Positions 42,222 to 51,491 of a DNA stretch of 64,000 nt are shown in pieces. Position 1 is the stretch's first letter. Each line of letters opens with the position of its first letter. Both the position numbers and the translations under genes were made by a program. This DNA is from Paenibacillus psychroresistens (GTDB taxonomy: Bacteria; Bacillota; Bacilli; Paenibacillales; NBRC-103111): positions 4,936,001 through 5,000,000 of the forward strand of contig NZ_CP034235.1 in assembly GCF_009728935.1 (NCBI RefSeq). Direction: 5' to 3'. A model generated the notes under the pieces. That model was not told where the DNA came from. It ran no database searches and saw only the letters and a list, made by a program, of their open reading frames with translations.

Positions 42222-42943
42222 AAGGATTCCTCTTTTTTGTCAGGGATCAAGCAGCTGTCATCAATACACAATGCACCTTCTTCAGAACCTTTAAACTCAA
42301 CAAGCGGATGATCTTCATTCCATGCCTTTTGCAACGCTTCAAGAAACACGTCACTTGGCTGCGCTCCTGAAATAGCGTATTTGCGATTAATTACAAAAAA
42401 TGGAACGCCTCTTGCCCCAAGCTGGCTGGCTTCCTGCTCATCAGCACGCACTTGGGCAGTATATTCATTACTAGTTAACACGCGAAGTGCCTCCAACCGA
42501 TCCAAACCAATTTCTGCTGCCAAATCCGCTAGCTGTTCAGGATCACCAATATGCAGAGCATCCGTAAAATAGGCTTTCAGCAAACGTTCCGTCAATTCCA
42601 AATGCTTGCCTTGAGATGCTGCATAATGGGTTAGCCGATGAGCGTCGAAAGTATTTGTTTGAATAGTGCGATCGAAGTGGAAGTCAACACCTACGACTTT
42701 GGCTTGCTGGGTAATCTGAAGTGTATTCTGAACAGCTTGTTCGCGGCTCAAGCCATACTTAGCCACAAGCATATCATGAACACCGGGATTCCCATCCCGC
42801 TTGGCTTGGGGATCCAGCTCAAAGCTTTTATAAATGACCTCTACTGCTGATTTATGCGTAAACTGCTGCAATGCTGCCTCGAATTTGCGTTTGCCAATAT
42901 AACAGAATGGACATACATAGTCTGACCAAATTTCCACCTTCAT
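42218..42943 (-). CDS. DsbA-family (FrnE-like) oxidoreductase
   Basis: 241 residues from the ATG at 42943 with AAGGAGGCGGC upstream; an upstream extension without a ribosome site was discarded. The thioredoxin-fold active site is C11-P-F-C14 in YVCPFCYIGKRKFE. The cis-proline region is RGVPFFVINRKYAISGAQ. A further C-terminal pair sits in LCIDDSCLIP, which recalls FrnE proteins where an extra cysteine motif tunes redox properties. It lacks a signal peptide and should be cytoplasmic. It is co-transcribed with the LLM gene. Confidence 0.85.
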   Translation of the reverse strand: MKVEIWSDYVCPFCYIGKRKFEAALQQFTHKSAVEVIYKSFELDPQAKRDGNPGVHDMLVAKYGLSREQAVQNTLQITQQAKVVGVDFHFDRTIQTNTFDAHRLTHYAASQGKHLELTERLLKAYFTDALHIGDPEQLADLAAEIGLDRLEALRVLTSNEYTAQVRADEQEASQLGARGVPFFVINRKYAISGAQPSDVFLEALQKAWNEDHPLVEFKGSEEGALCIDDSCLIPDKKEESL

Positions 42944-43013
42944 TTGCTGCCGCCTCCTTGTTCTTATCTGTGTGTTATTTAGCACAGTTGCAGATAAATA
43001 AAAAGCCATTAAA

Positions 43014-43060
43014 CTGTTGCATATATTGCACAGTATACGATCAGATTTATTCGCTGTCAA
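43014..43060 (-). promoter_or_regulatory. Promoter and operator of the dsbA-LLM operon
   Basis: On the minus strand TTGACA (43055-43060) and TATACT (43032-43037) are 17 bases apart, a near-consensus promoter inside the end of the Rrf2 gene. Directly downstream is CTGTTGCATATATTGCACAG (43014-43033), a TGCA-N5-TGCA dyad. A further CACAGTTGCA copy lies near 42983-42992. The layout fits repression by the adjacent Rrf2 regulator. Confidence 0.65.
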
Positions 43061-43539
43061 ACATTAGAATGGACTGAGTTAACATTCCCTCCCGATTGAG
43101 TTTCATTCAACCGTTTTACCCAATCACCAATCGTATAGTTTCCAAGCACCTCTAGCAGAGAACGATCCATTTCATCTGTCAGCTCACCAAACAAAGTATT
43201 CATTTTCAAACCAAAAGTACCCGTTCCTGCAGTATCCTTAATACCATAAATCAGCGGTGCGCTTACCTGCAGGATAGTATAGACCTCTGCCAGTGTAATA
43301 GTCTCCGGTGACCTTCTTAATTTATATCCGCCATCTCGGCCTTCGCGCGTTTCCAGAATTCCGCCCTTAGTCAAACTCGATAAAATCCGCCGCAGCAGAG
43401 TAGGCTCAGATTGCAAATAAACAGCGAGCTCTGCGCTCGGGCAAGTTATTATGTCATCCTTGGCTAGAATTACAAGTGCTTGCACTGCTAATCCGAACCA
43501 TTTAGGGTGGTGTGAGCCTATGCATTTATCCATGTTCAT
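43057..43539 (-). CDS. Rrf2 family transcriptional regulator
   Basis: 160 residues from the ATG at 43539, selected by AGGGAGGCG. The winged helix is in the N-terminal half, with CPSAELAVYLQSEPTLLRRILSSL and the wing REGRDGGYKLRRSPETI. Only two cysteines are present (C6 and C33); C33 precedes the recognition region, so an IscR-type three-cysteine Fe-S site is absent, but thiol sensing remains possible. It is upstream of the dsbA-LLM operon and its own stop overlaps their promoter. Confidence 0.85.
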   Translation of the reverse strand: MNMDKCIGSHHPKWFGLAVQALVILAKDDIITCPSAELAVYLQSEPTLLRRILSSLTKGGILETREGRDGGYKLRRSPETITLAEVYTILQVSAPLIYGIKDTAGTGTFGLKMNTLFGELTDEMDRSLLEVLGNYTIGDWVKRLNETQSGGNVNSVHSNV

Positions 43540-43610
43540 TCTTAATCGCCTCCCTGTTAGAATTGTATCCAAATCCATGTTGGAGAGCAAGCAGGAATCA
43601 TTGACTGAAA

Positions 43611-43649
43611 AAAAAGGCTTTCACAGAAACAACTCTGTAAAAACCTTTA
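43611..43649 (-). terminator. Terminator of the kbl-tdh operon
   Basis: AAAAGGCTTTCACAG and CTGTAAAAACCTTT can pair with small mismatches around a short loop, and the minus strand continues with a run of eight T. It lies downstream of the tdh stop. Confidence 0.65.
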
Positions 43650-43667
43650 TCTTTGTAAAAAGCTTCG

Positions 43668-44615
43668 TTAGCCCGCAAACTTAATGGACAAATGCGCGAG
43701 CATTTCTTTAGTCATTTTCTCGAGATTATATTCTGCGTTAAATCCCCACTCTTCTTTGGCTGCGGTGCTGTCAATTGCATTAGGCCAGCTATCCGCAATC
43801 GCCTGCCTGACCGGATCCACCTGATAAGCGAGCTTAAAATGAGGAATGTGCTTTCTTATTTCTGCAGCAATCATTTCGGGTTCGATACTCATTGCAGATA
43901 CATTAAAAGCATTGCGATGCTTGAGCTTGGATGAGTCTGCCTCCATTAGTGTGATGATGGCTTCAAGAGCATCCGGCATATAAATCATATCCATGAAAGT
44001 ACCCTGTGAAATATAAGAAGTATAACTGCCTTTCGCAATGGCATCATAATAAATTTCTACCGCATAATCTGTAGTTCCTCCGCCCGGAGGAGTTATATAG
44101 GAGATGATTCCGGGAAAACGCAGCCCCCGTGTGTCTACACCGAATTTGTTATAGTAATAATCACACAATAATTCTCCCGATACTTTACTGACACCATACA
44201 TGGAAGTTGGTCTTTGAATGGTTTCCTGTGGAGTATTATTATTAGGTGTTGTTGGTCCAAATGCCCCAATAGAGCTTGGAGTAAAGAGTTGGCAATTCAA
44301 TGTTTTAGAAACCTCTAACGCGTTTAGTAGCCCACCCATATTCAATTCCCAGGCTAACAATGGTTTTGCTTCCGAGGTTGCAGACAATAACGCAGCTAGA
44401 TGAATGATTGTATCCACTTGATATTTATTGGCGATTTCATACATGGCTTGAGAATTGGTGACGTCTAGAATTTCAAAAGGACCTGATGCTCCTTGTGTAG
44501 AAGCTTTTTTTATATCCGTAGCAATTACTTGGTCTGTATTATAAATTTGCCGTAATCTAGAGACAAGCTCCGTACCGATTTGACCCGATGCTCCTGTAAC
44601 CATTATTTTTTTCAT
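43668..44615 (-). CDS. tdh: L-threonine 3-dehydrogenase (SDR/epimerase-type)
   Basis: 315 residues from the ATG at 44615, with TGAGGGGGA upstream. The N-terminal VTGASGQIGTELV motif binds NAD; the catalytic pair is in MYGVSKVSGE (YxxxK), and PPGGGTTDYAVEIYYDA is diagnostic of the short-chain GalE-like threonine dehydrogenases rather than the zinc MDR type. It oxidises threonine to 2-amino-3-ketobutyrate, which the co-transcribed Kbl converts to glycine and acetyl-CoA. Confidence 0.88.
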   Translation of the reverse strand: MKKIMVTGASGQIGTELVSRLRQIYNTDQVIATDIKKASTQGASGPFEILDVTNSQAMYEIANKYQVDTIIHLAALLSATSEAKPLLAWELNMGGLLNALEVSKTLNCQLFTPSSIGAFGPTTPNNNTPQETIQRPTSMYGVSKVSGELLCDYYYNKFGVDTRGLRFPGIISYITPPGGGTTDYAVEIYYDAIAKGSYTSYISQGTFMDMIYMPDALEAIITLMEADSSKLKHRNAFNVSAMSIEPEMIAAEIRKHIPHFKLAYQVDPVRQAIADSWPNAIDSTAAKEEWGFNAEYNLEKMTKEMLAHLSIKFAG

Positions 44616-44647
44616 CTGAATCCCCCTCACTGTTGTTTAGTTCTTTT

Positions 44648-45838
44648 CTAAATCAGCTTCAGCTCTTTCCCTACTTTTTCGTAGACAGATAATGCTTTTT
44701 CAAGCATAAGAGGAGTGTGCGCTGCAGTTGGCATATTTCTGATTCTTCCGCCTCCTTTTGGAACCGTTGGGAAGACGATCGCTTTGGCATAAACTCCTTC
44801 TTCATAAAGCCTTTTGCTAAAAAGCTGTGTCATCTTTTCATCCGCAATAATGCATGGAGTGATTGGAGTTTCACTTTTCCCTATATCAAAGCCTAGATCT
44901 TGAAGTCCCTTTTTCAACAAATTACCGTTCCCCCATAATCGACCCATGAGGTCTGGACTGGTCTTAATGATGTCTATTGCCACAATACATGGTGCAACAG
45001 CAGCTGCGGGCAATGAAGTTGAGAATAGAAACGGCTTGCTTCTGGCTTTGAGCCAATCAATTAATTCCCTTTTACCGGCTACGTATCCACCTACAACTCC
45101 GATAGCTTTGGAGAGTGTACCAATTTGAAAGTCCACTTGATCCGAAAGTCCAAAGTGCTTAACTGTACCGGCACCACTTCCTAGAACTCCAGAGCCATGA
45201 GCATCATCCACATAGGTTATGAGGTCATATTCAGCTGCAATATCAATGATTTCTGGAAGCTTGGCAATGTCTCCATCCATAGAAAAAACTCCATCCGTAA
45301 TCACCATGAGCTTCTTATATAAGCCGGATTCTTTAGCTGCCTTCGCTTTGATTCGTAAATCATCCATGTCGGAGTGACTGTAACGGATAATCTTGGCCTT
45401 GGATAATCTGCATCCTTCGATGATTGAAGCATGATTCAATTCATCGGACAGAATCGCATCGTTCTGATCCATTACTGCCGAGATAGCTGCCATATTACAA
45501 TTAAATCCGGATTGATAAACGACAACAGCTTCTGTTTTCTTGAATTCAGCTAGCTTTTCTTCTAGCTGCACATGAACATCTAGTGTTCCATTAATTGTGC
45601 GGACGGCTCCCGCCCCTGCACCATATACATTCACAGCCTCAACGGCTGCCTGAATTAATCTTGCATCGGTTGCTAATCCCAGATAATTATTCGAGGATAA
45701 ATTGATGTACTCTTTGCCTGCAATTGTAATTACCGGGCCGTTGGCCCCCTGTAAAGGGTCGATTACATTGTAAAGCCCTTTACTTTTTAGCTCATTCAAA
45801 TTTTCGGATAAAAAATCAGTTAACTGTTTGCTGGACAT
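44648..45838 (-). CDS. kbl: Glycine C-acetyltransferase (2-amino-3-ketobutyrate CoA ligase)
   Basis: 396 residues, fold-type I PLP enzyme. The loop VVYQSGFNCNM, the aspartate of DDAHGSGVLG and the PLP lysine in IGTLSKAIGVVGGY are in place. It splits 2-amino-3-ketobutyrate with CoA to glycine and acetyl-CoA. AGAGGAGGCGG precedes the ATG. It is the first gene of kbl-tdh, with a clear promoter upstream, and is divergent from an XRE-cupin regulator. Confidence 0.92.
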   Translation of the reverse strand: MSSKQLTDFLSENLNELKSKGLYNVIDPLQGANGPVITIAGKEYINLSSNNYLGLATDARLIQAAVEAVNVYGAGAGAVRTINGTLDVHVQLEEKLAEFKKTEAVVVYQSGFNCNMAAISAVMDQNDAILSDELNHASIIEGCRLSKAKIIRYSHSDMDDLRIKAKAAKESGLYKKLMVITDGVFSMDGDIAKLPEIIDIAAEYDLITYVDDAHGSGVLGSGAGTVKHFGLSDQVDFQIGTLSKAIGVVGGYVAGKRELIDWLKARSKPFLFSTSLPAAAVAPCIVAIDIIKTSPDLMGRLWGNGNLLKKGLQDLGFDIGKSETPITPCIIADEKMTQLFSKRLYEEGVYAKAIVFPTVPKGGGRIRNMPTAAHTPLMLEKALSVYEKVGKELKLI

Positions 45839-45864
45839 AATTCCGCCTCCTCTATATACGTTAT

Positions 45865-45893
45865 ACTATACACATGTATTTAATAACGCACAA
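45865..45893 (-). promoter_or_regulatory. Promoter of kbl-tdh
   Basis: On the minus strand TTGTGC (45888-45893) and TATAGT (45865-45870) are separated by 17 bases. It lies 27 bases before the kbl start codon, in the interval shared with the XRE-cupin gene. Confidence 0.65.
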
Positions 45894-45973
45894 TATATTA
45901 TTTTGAAATAGTCGACTTTTGAGTTTATTTACGTTACCATTGTTAAAAAATGAAGACCGCGGGGAGAGATCTT

Positions 45974-46525
45974 ATGGAGCCAATACATATTAAATTGGGC
46001 AAAAACTTAAAAGCAATCCGTAATAGCAGAGGTCTAAGCCTTGATAAAGTGGCTGAATTAACCGGAGTTAGCAAAGCCATGCTTGCACAAGTCGAGCGCG
46101 GCGAATCCAGTCCATCTATTTCGATTATTTGGAAAATTGCCAATGGATTACATTTGTCATTCACTACATTAATCGAAGAGCAAAGTCCTTCTATTTCGAT
46201 AGTCAACAGTGCCGATATAGAACCCCTATTAGAAGAAGAAGGAGCGTTTCGCTCTTATCCCCTATTCCCATTTAGCCCGCACAAGCAATTCGAGATTTAT
46301 TTAGTTGAAATGGATCCAAATTGTTATTTCGAATCTGAGGCACACAGCGCCGGAGTGGAAGAATACATCATGCTTTTACAAGGGGGGCTGGAAATTGCTT
46401 TTAGCGGTAGCAGCCATTCCATCAAGCCAAATGAATCTCTTCGATTTATCGCTGATCAACCCCATAGCTATCTGAACAACACGGACAGTATGGTACAATT
46501 CCATGTGCTTATTTATTACCCTTAG
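45974..46525 (+). CDS. XRE family regulator with C-terminal cupin domain
   Basis: 183 residues from the ATG at 45974, with GGGGAGAG upstream. The N-terminal helix-turn-helix is LSLDKVAELTGVSKAMLAQV; the following ERGESSPSISIIWKIANGL completes the XRE fold. The C-terminal half (about 95-183) is a cupin, with VEEYIMLLQGGLEI and the HSYLN motif. Such proteins often sense amino acids, polyamines or organic acids. It lies between divergent kbl and a downstream PLP lyase, both amino acid catabolic, and plausibly regulates one or both. Confidence 0.85.
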   Translation: MEPIHIKLGKNLKAIRNSRGLSLDKVAELTGVSKAMLAQVERGESSPSISIIWKIANGLHLSFTTLIEEQSPSISIVNSADIEPLLEEEGAFRSYPLFPFSPHKQFEIYLVEMDPNCYFESEAHSAGVEEYIMLLQGGLEIAFSGSSHSIKPNESLRFIADQPHSYLNNTDSMVQFHVLIYYP

Positions 46526-46587
46526 TATTTCATTTCCACGGTATATAATAGAGTATTCATATATGCACTATCAGGGAGAGATGCTGA

Positions 46588-47760
46588 TTGAAAAAACAAA
46601 CTTATGTGGTACATGACCATCATGATGAACGGCATCAGGGTGCGGCAACGTTTCCTATTTATCAGAATAGCTTGTTTACATTTGCCAACTACGACGATTT
46701 TGATGCAGCGTCGAGCCATTTTTTCGATCATTTCGTCTATTCTAGAGGGAATAATCCGACCGTACAGCAGCTCGAGAAACGGCTGGCTGGACTTGAAGGA
46801 GGCGAGGAAGCACGATGCTTCGCCTCAGGTATGGCGGCCATATCTGCTGCCGTAATGTCTGTCGTCAAACAGGGCGATCACATCGTTTGTGTTGATCAGG
46901 CGTATGGTCCGGCACGGGTAATGATGGGCACGTATTTGCAAAAGTTCGGCGTTGCGTGCTCTTTTGTCGACGGAACGTCAATCGATGCCGTTGCAGCCGC
47001 CATTCGTCCAAATACATCACTGCTGTATTTAGAAAGCCCGACTTCGCTGGTTTTCTGCTTGCAGGATTTAGAAGCTTGTGTGGAATTAGCCCGGCAAGCT
47101 GGCGCTACCACAATTATCGATAATACATGGGCAACTCCATTCTTTCAGAACCCACTCAAGTATGGCGTCGATCTGGTTGTACATTCGATTTCCAAATATA
47201 TTGGCGGGCACAGCGATATAACCGGAGGTGCCATTGTCGGTTCACATGAAAAATTGGAACGCTTGAACCAAAATGAGTTTATGCTGATCGGCGGTATAAT
47301 GACCCCCCATACAGCGACTTTGGTATCACGAGGACTGCGGACGCTGCCGCTACGACTGGAACGGCATCACAAGAACGGTGTAAAGATTGCCGAATTTTTG
47401 CAGACTCTCCCATTTGTGCGCAAAGTAAATCACCCAGGACTATCTTCCCATCCCCAGCACGAGTTGGCCGTTCGCCAAATGGAAGGATTCAGCAGTTTGT
47501 TTTCTTTCGAAACGGATATCCCCCTACATGAAATGCGGACATGGGCAGGCAATCTGGAATATTTTCGGATCGGTGTCAGTTGGGGCGGCTATGAAAGTCT
47601 AGTGACGGTACATAATTTAAAGCAAGAAATTGATTCAATAGCAGCTACCTCACAATCTATAGTCCTCGTTCGCTTGTATATTGGGCTTGAGGATCTGGAA
47701 GACCTGATCCTCGATATCCGGCATGCCTTCGAACGGATCGGTGTGACTATAGTGGATTGA
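46588..47760 (+). CDS. Cys/Met metabolism PLP enzyme (cystathionine or methionine gamma-lyase-like)
   Basis: 390 residues from a TTG with CAGGGAGAG upstream. YSRGNNPTVQQLEKRLAGLE, the FASGMAAISA helix, TIIDNTWATPFFQNP, and the PLP lysine in HSISKYIGGHSD mark the fold-type I transsulfuration family. The sequence cannot separate methionine gamma-lyase, cystathionine gamma-lyase and synthase functions. A TATAAT lies at 46544-46549. It is somewhat more G+C rich than the genes to its left. It is convergent with the hexosaminidase gene. Confidence 0.85.
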   Translation: MKKQTYVVHDHHDERHQGAATFPIYQNSLFTFANYDDFDAASSHFFDHFVYSRGNNPTVQQLEKRLAGLEGGEEARCFASGMAAISAAVMSVVKQGDHIVCVDQAYGPARVMMGTYLQKFGVACSFVDGTSIDAVAAAIRPNTSLLYLESPTSLVFCLQDLEACVELARQAGATTIIDNTWATPFFQNPLKYGVDLVVHSISKYIGGHSDITGGAIVGSHEKLERLNQNEFMLIGGIMTPHTATLVSRGLRTLPLRLERHHKNGVKIAEFLQTLPFVRKVNHPGLSSHPQHELAVRQMEGFSSLFSFETDIPLHEMRTWAGNLEYFRIGVSWGGYESLVTVHNLKQEIDSIAATSQSIVLVRLYIGLEDLEDLILDIRHAFERIGVTIVD

Positions 47761-47787
47761 ATTTTGTTAAATGCGCTTAACACGAGT

Positions 47788-47822
47788 AAGGGCAGACGAA
47801 TGTTTCTATTCGACTACCCTTT
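47788..47822. terminator. Terminator between the PLP lyase and the hexosaminidase
   Basis: AAGGG, AG and CGAAT on the left pair with ATTCG, CT and CCCTT on the right across two single mismatches, around a six-base loop. It separates convergent genes. Confidence 0.65.
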
Positions 47823-47838
47823 CCCTGTCACTTATGTT

Positions 47839-49770
47839 TTATAATGAGCGCTCCACACCTAAGCTATTTAGCTTCTCTTTGCATTGCAGCCTGATTTTCT
47901 CAATAAATCCAGCGCTTTCATCCAGTCCACTTGATGTGCAATTCACGTATCCGTTGCTCCAGCGATTACGTTTCAGCCATAGCTGTTTGAAGTCGCTCAG
48001 AATAAGTTCGGCGTCCCGAATCCAGCCTTCCAGCATTAATAGAACTTTAGGCTCAGATTCGTCCTCGAACAACATGCATTTGAGCTCCCCTAGTTTACAC
48101 GCAAGGAGAATCAAGCCGATCCCATTGTGAAACTCTGCATCCAGCAATGAAGCATCGTGGCAACGCATATCAACGCTCTTCATACAGCGCTCCTGTTCGC
48201 TTACATAGGAAGCAACTCGCTGAAAATCACTGATGGTCCGATCTTTTAATACATCACGGTCGTCCAAGCCTTTGTGGAAGATCCGACCCAATATGCTGCC
48301 ATCTTGAATACGATGCTGCTCCAATAAATAGGAGTTGCCGAGATCGAGCAGCAAGCCACCAATTGTTTCATTGCGATCCTCGAATACGAAGACATTGAGA
48401 AATTTGGCGATGTCCATATCACGGTTATTGTCCACCCGCCAGCTCAAGGCTGCTCCATAAGCTAGGCCTGGATAGATAAACGGAAAGTGATGCAGGCTAA
48501 TAATGTCGTACCAATGCGTGTTCAAAAAACCAGCCGCTCCATTAGCTTTGCCGTGTATCGCTGCTTGAAGCAAATTCTCCTTCATGTTGTCAGTGCGTCC
48601 GACGATGGAATTCCAGCAGCTTGTTCCTGGACAAACATAGAAGGGAACTCCGGCTTCGCGGAATTTCCGTCCATGCTCAGCAAACGGATGCTCTGCTTCA
48701 TAGCCCCATTCTAGAGCGATTGCATCTTGCGGCAGCTCAGTGATTAGTTCAGGATCTTTGATGATAATATCACCCCAGAACATCATCCTTTTGCCGCGCC
48801 TTTTCACCGTCTCAGAAACCTGGTGCAGAAAATCAAGATATATTCGCCCCGCTCCGACTTGCTCCGCAGCTTCTTTGTTCTTTCCTTTACCGAGCTCATA
48901 GGTTTCATCAAAACCAACGTTGTACATTTCCGACGAAAAATACGGCAGCAGATCGTCCTGCATCGTTTCCACCAGCTCAATCGAACGCGGATCCGCTGGA
49001 TTTAATGTGCCTGCAGTTAGAAACAGGCTCTCATTGTACCAATATCCGCCGGGACACTCTGCCAAATCGGCAAATTCTTTGCGCGCAAGCCATGCATCCA
49101 TATGCCCAAAGCTGTTCTGATTCGGAACAAGATCAATAAAACGTTCAAGGCAGTATCGATTGAGAATGAGTATATCCTCTCCGGTCATCGGAGTTCCTGT
49201 TTCCCAGACTTCCGGAAATGATGGATACGCAAACGAGAATCCTTCCATATAAAGCTGGAGCTGATTCATTTTCAAATCGGCCATCTCGTCGACAAGCTTG
49301 AACAACGTTTCCATTGTTGGAATTTTATTGCGACTGATGTCGAATAACAACCCTCTGGCTGCAAAATCCGGCTCATCCTCAATCGTAAGACACGGCAGCA
49401 CTTTGCCGAATTGATGCAGCAGCTGCTTCAGCGTACTGACTGCATGAAATGCCCCTGACAGCGTGCTGTAGCCGATTCGAATCCCATTCTCATCTATGTT
49501 AAGCGTATATCCTTCTGTTGAAAGGGTTTCTGTCTTCTCATCTTCAAATGTAACGCTGGCAGCTTGTTTACCTAGTCGGACTAGGACGATATCAGCACGT
49601 ATTTGCGTATAATCCAGTATTGCCGACTGAAGCCTTCTTGCAGTGAAAAACAGCTCGTCTTTCTTCTCGGCGGGTATACCGATGATAGCAGCCCTCTTCA
49701 TAACATACTTTCCCTCAAAAACAGTTAAGCTTTTTGGATGCGGAACCAGCATCAACTTATTTACGTTCAT
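47839..49770 (-). CDS. GH20-type beta-N-acetylhexosaminidase
   Basis: 643 residues, no signal peptide, so cytoplasmic. The N-terminal domain (about 1-125) is the GH20b/alpha+beta cap ending LSGAFHAVSTLKQLL. The barrel begins FAARGLLFDISRNKIPT. The catalytic Asp-Glu pair is in YNVGFDETYELG; most GH20 enzymes have GGDE here, so this is a divergent branch. A C-terminal helical region of about 130 residues follows. It should cleave imported beta-linked GlcNAc or GalNAc oligosaccharides. GGGAGGATAT precedes the ATG. Last gene in the amino-sugar operon. Confidence 0.8.
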   Translation of the reverse strand: MNVNKLMLVPHPKSLTVFEGKYVMKRAAIIGIPAEKKDELFFTARRLQSAILDYTQIRADIVLVRLGKQAASVTFEDEKTETLSTEGYTLNIDENGIRIGYSTLSGAFHAVSTLKQLLHQFGKVLPCLTIEDEPDFAARGLLFDISRNKIPTMETLFKLVDEMADLKMNQLQLYMEGFSFAYPSFPEVWETGTPMTGEDILILNRYCLERFIDLVPNQNSFGHMDAWLARKEFADLAECPGGYWYNESLFLTAGTLNPADPRSIELVETMQDDLLPYFSSEMYNVGFDETYELGKGKNKEAAEQVGAGRIYLDFLHQVSETVKRRGKRMMFWGDIIIKDPELITELPQDAIALEWGYEAEHPFAEHGRKFREAGVPFYVCPGTSCWNSIVGRTDNMKENLLQAAIHGKANGAAGFLNTHWYDIISLHHFPFIYPGLAYGAALSWRVDNNRDMDIAKFLNVFVFEDRNETIGGLLLDLGNSYLLEQHRIQDGSILGRIFHKGLDDRDVLKDRTISDFQRVASYVSEQERCMKSVDMRCHDASLLDAEFHNGIGLILLACKLGELKCMLFEDESEPKVLLMLEGWIRDAELILSDFKQLWLKRNRWSNGYVNCTSSGLDESAGFIEKIRLQCKEKLNSLGVERSL

Positions 49771-49818
49771 ATATATCCTCCCAAACCTAACAAATCTCGT
49801 GTCAATACAGAGTTCAAT

Positions 49819-50757
49819 TCACCATACATCCAAGCTTGATCCGTCTCTAGCTACTATTTCGTTCCAAGCCAATTTCGCAGCCCCAAGCATTCCTGCGTCA
49901 TTTCCGAGAAGGGCAGGAATAACACGGATGTCGACGGATGTTGCAGCATGCAGAGCTGTAATGAAATGCTCCTGCCAAAACGGATAGCTGTCCATCACAC
50001 CACCACCCAACACGATCGTTTGCGGATCGAACGCATTCTGAATCGTAATGAGACCGGCGCACAAGTCATGAATAAATTTGCGCATGACGTTCGTTGCCCT
50101 GGCATCTTTTTCCACAAACATCCTGATCAGCTTCCGGCTATCCCATAACACATCGACCTCACGTGCCACACGGTTCAACGCCTTGCCTGAAACATATTGC
50201 TCCAGGCATCCATTTTGCCCGCAGTTGCAGGCTGCGCCTCCCGGATGAAGCATGATGTGGCCGATTTCCGGCCCGTCGTTTGGTCCCGATATTACGTTTC
50301 CGCCATATACAAGTGCGCCTCCGATGCCCGTTCCCAGCGCAATGAAGGCGAAATGCCTCCACTCACGTGCAGCTCCCAGCCAGCTTTCACCTAATGCGGC
50401 TGCTTTCACGTCATTCTCGACGAAAACAGGAAAACCATGTTTCCGCTCCAACAATTCCTTGACCTTCGTCCCCGTCCAGCCAGGCAGGTTGTCGGTCGCA
50501 AATGTAATCGTCCCCGTTTCTCGATGAACACGTCCAGCCGATCCAATACCGATCGCCCGTATTGATACATTCCCATCCGCAGCTGTAGGCAAAGTCTCGA
50601 GCAAGCGATCAATTACAAAGCTCAGAGCGGACATAATCCCATCTCTGCCGAGCTCAATCGGCGTCATCACTTGGATCGTTTGGCCGATTTCTCCATTCTT
50701 GCCAATGATGCCTGCCTTTATTTTCGTCCCTCCCAAATCGATTCCGATCGTGCTCAT
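49819..50757 (-). CDS. ROK family sugar kinase
   Basis: 312 residues. The ATP motif GIDLGGTKIKAGI, a VENDVKAAALGE segment, GPEIGHIMLHPGG and the zinc motif CNCGQNGCLEQY are complete, so it is an active kinase and not a ROK repressor (no N-terminal helix-turn-helix). Neighbouring NanE suggests N-acetylmannosamine or N-acetylglucosamine as substrate. Its ATG overlaps the nanE stop in TAATG, a one-base overlap, indicating tight translational coupling. Confidence 0.88.
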   Translation of the reverse strand: MSTIGIDLGGTKIKAGIIGKNGEIGQTIQVMTPIELGRDGIMSALSFVIDRLLETLPTAADGNVSIRAIGIGSAGRVHRETGTITFATDNLPGWTGTKVKELLERKHGFPVFVENDVKAAALGESWLGAAREWRHFAFIALGTGIGGALVYGGNVISGPNDGPEIGHIMLHPGGAACNCGQNGCLEQYVSGKALNRVAREVDVLWDSRKLIRMFVEKDARATNVMRKFIHDLCAGLITIQNAFDPQTIVLGGGVMDSYPFWQEHFITALHAATSVDIRVIPALLGNDAGMLGAAKLAWNEIVARDGSSLDVW

Positions 50758-51458
50758 TAGCGTACGGTCACACTTTCATCGAATGATCGAAGAGCATCCG
50801 TAAAACCAGTCACGATTTGATGCGGTCTGGTAATCGCCCCACCTACGACTACGAAGGTTGCACCCAGCTCTAGCGCCTGTACTGCATGCTGTGGTGTGGA
50901 GATTCGGCCTTCGGCCACGACTGGGACACGTACAATACCAGCCAAACGTGCAAGCAGCCGTAAATCGGGACCCTTCTGCTGCGGGCTGTACGATGTATAG
51001 CCAGATAGCGTGGTAGAGATGAAATCCGCGCCATATGCTTCTGCGGCAATTCCTTCTTCATAAGTGGAAATGTCCGCCATCACGGGTATTTGCAGCTCTC
51101 GCAGCATGCGAATCGTCTGTTCCAACGTAAGGCCGTCCGGCCTTGGACGATGCGTCGCATCAATCGCGACAACATCAGCGCCCGCTTCGAATACGGCTTT
51201 CGCATCCTCAAATCTAGGCGTAATATAGACATCGAAACCAGCAAACTCTCGTTTCCACAAGCCAATGATCGGCAGCTGCACTTCTTGCTTAATCTCGGCA
51301 ATCTGCTCTGGTGAATTAGCTCGAATTCCTACTGCACCACCAATTACTGCTGCTTTGGCCATTGACGCCATATAGTTTGGACCGTACAACGGTTCGCCCG
51401 GAAAAGATTGGCATGATACCACCAATCCTCGATCCATTTTTGGTATTTTTATATGCAT
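50757..51458 (-). CDS. nanE: N-acetylmannosamine-6-phosphate 2-epimerase
   Basis: 233 residues from the ATG at 51458, with AAAGGAG at nine bases; the TTG two codons earlier is too close to that site. A TIM-barrel with LVVSCQSFPGEPLYG at the start, PIIGLWKRE, DVVAIDATHRPRP, ADISTYEEG and VVAEGRISTP. It interconverts ManNAc-6-P and GlcNAc-6-P. No nanA, nagA or nagB is in the window, so its product must feed enzymes elsewhere. Confidence 0.92.
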   Translation of the reverse strand: MHIKIPKMDRGLVVSCQSFPGEPLYGPNYMASMAKAAVIGGAVGIRANSPEQIAEIKQEVQLPIIGLWKREFAGFDVYITPRFEDAKAVFEAGADVVAIDATHRPRPDGLTLEQTIRMLRELQIPVMADISTYEEGIAAEAYGADFISTTLSGYTSYSPQQKGPDLRLLARLAGIVRVPVVAEGRISTPQHAVQALELGATFVVVGGAITRPHQIVTGFTDALRSFDESVTVR

Positions 51459-51491
51459 CTTCAACTACTCCTTTTATGGAAATCATTTCAT

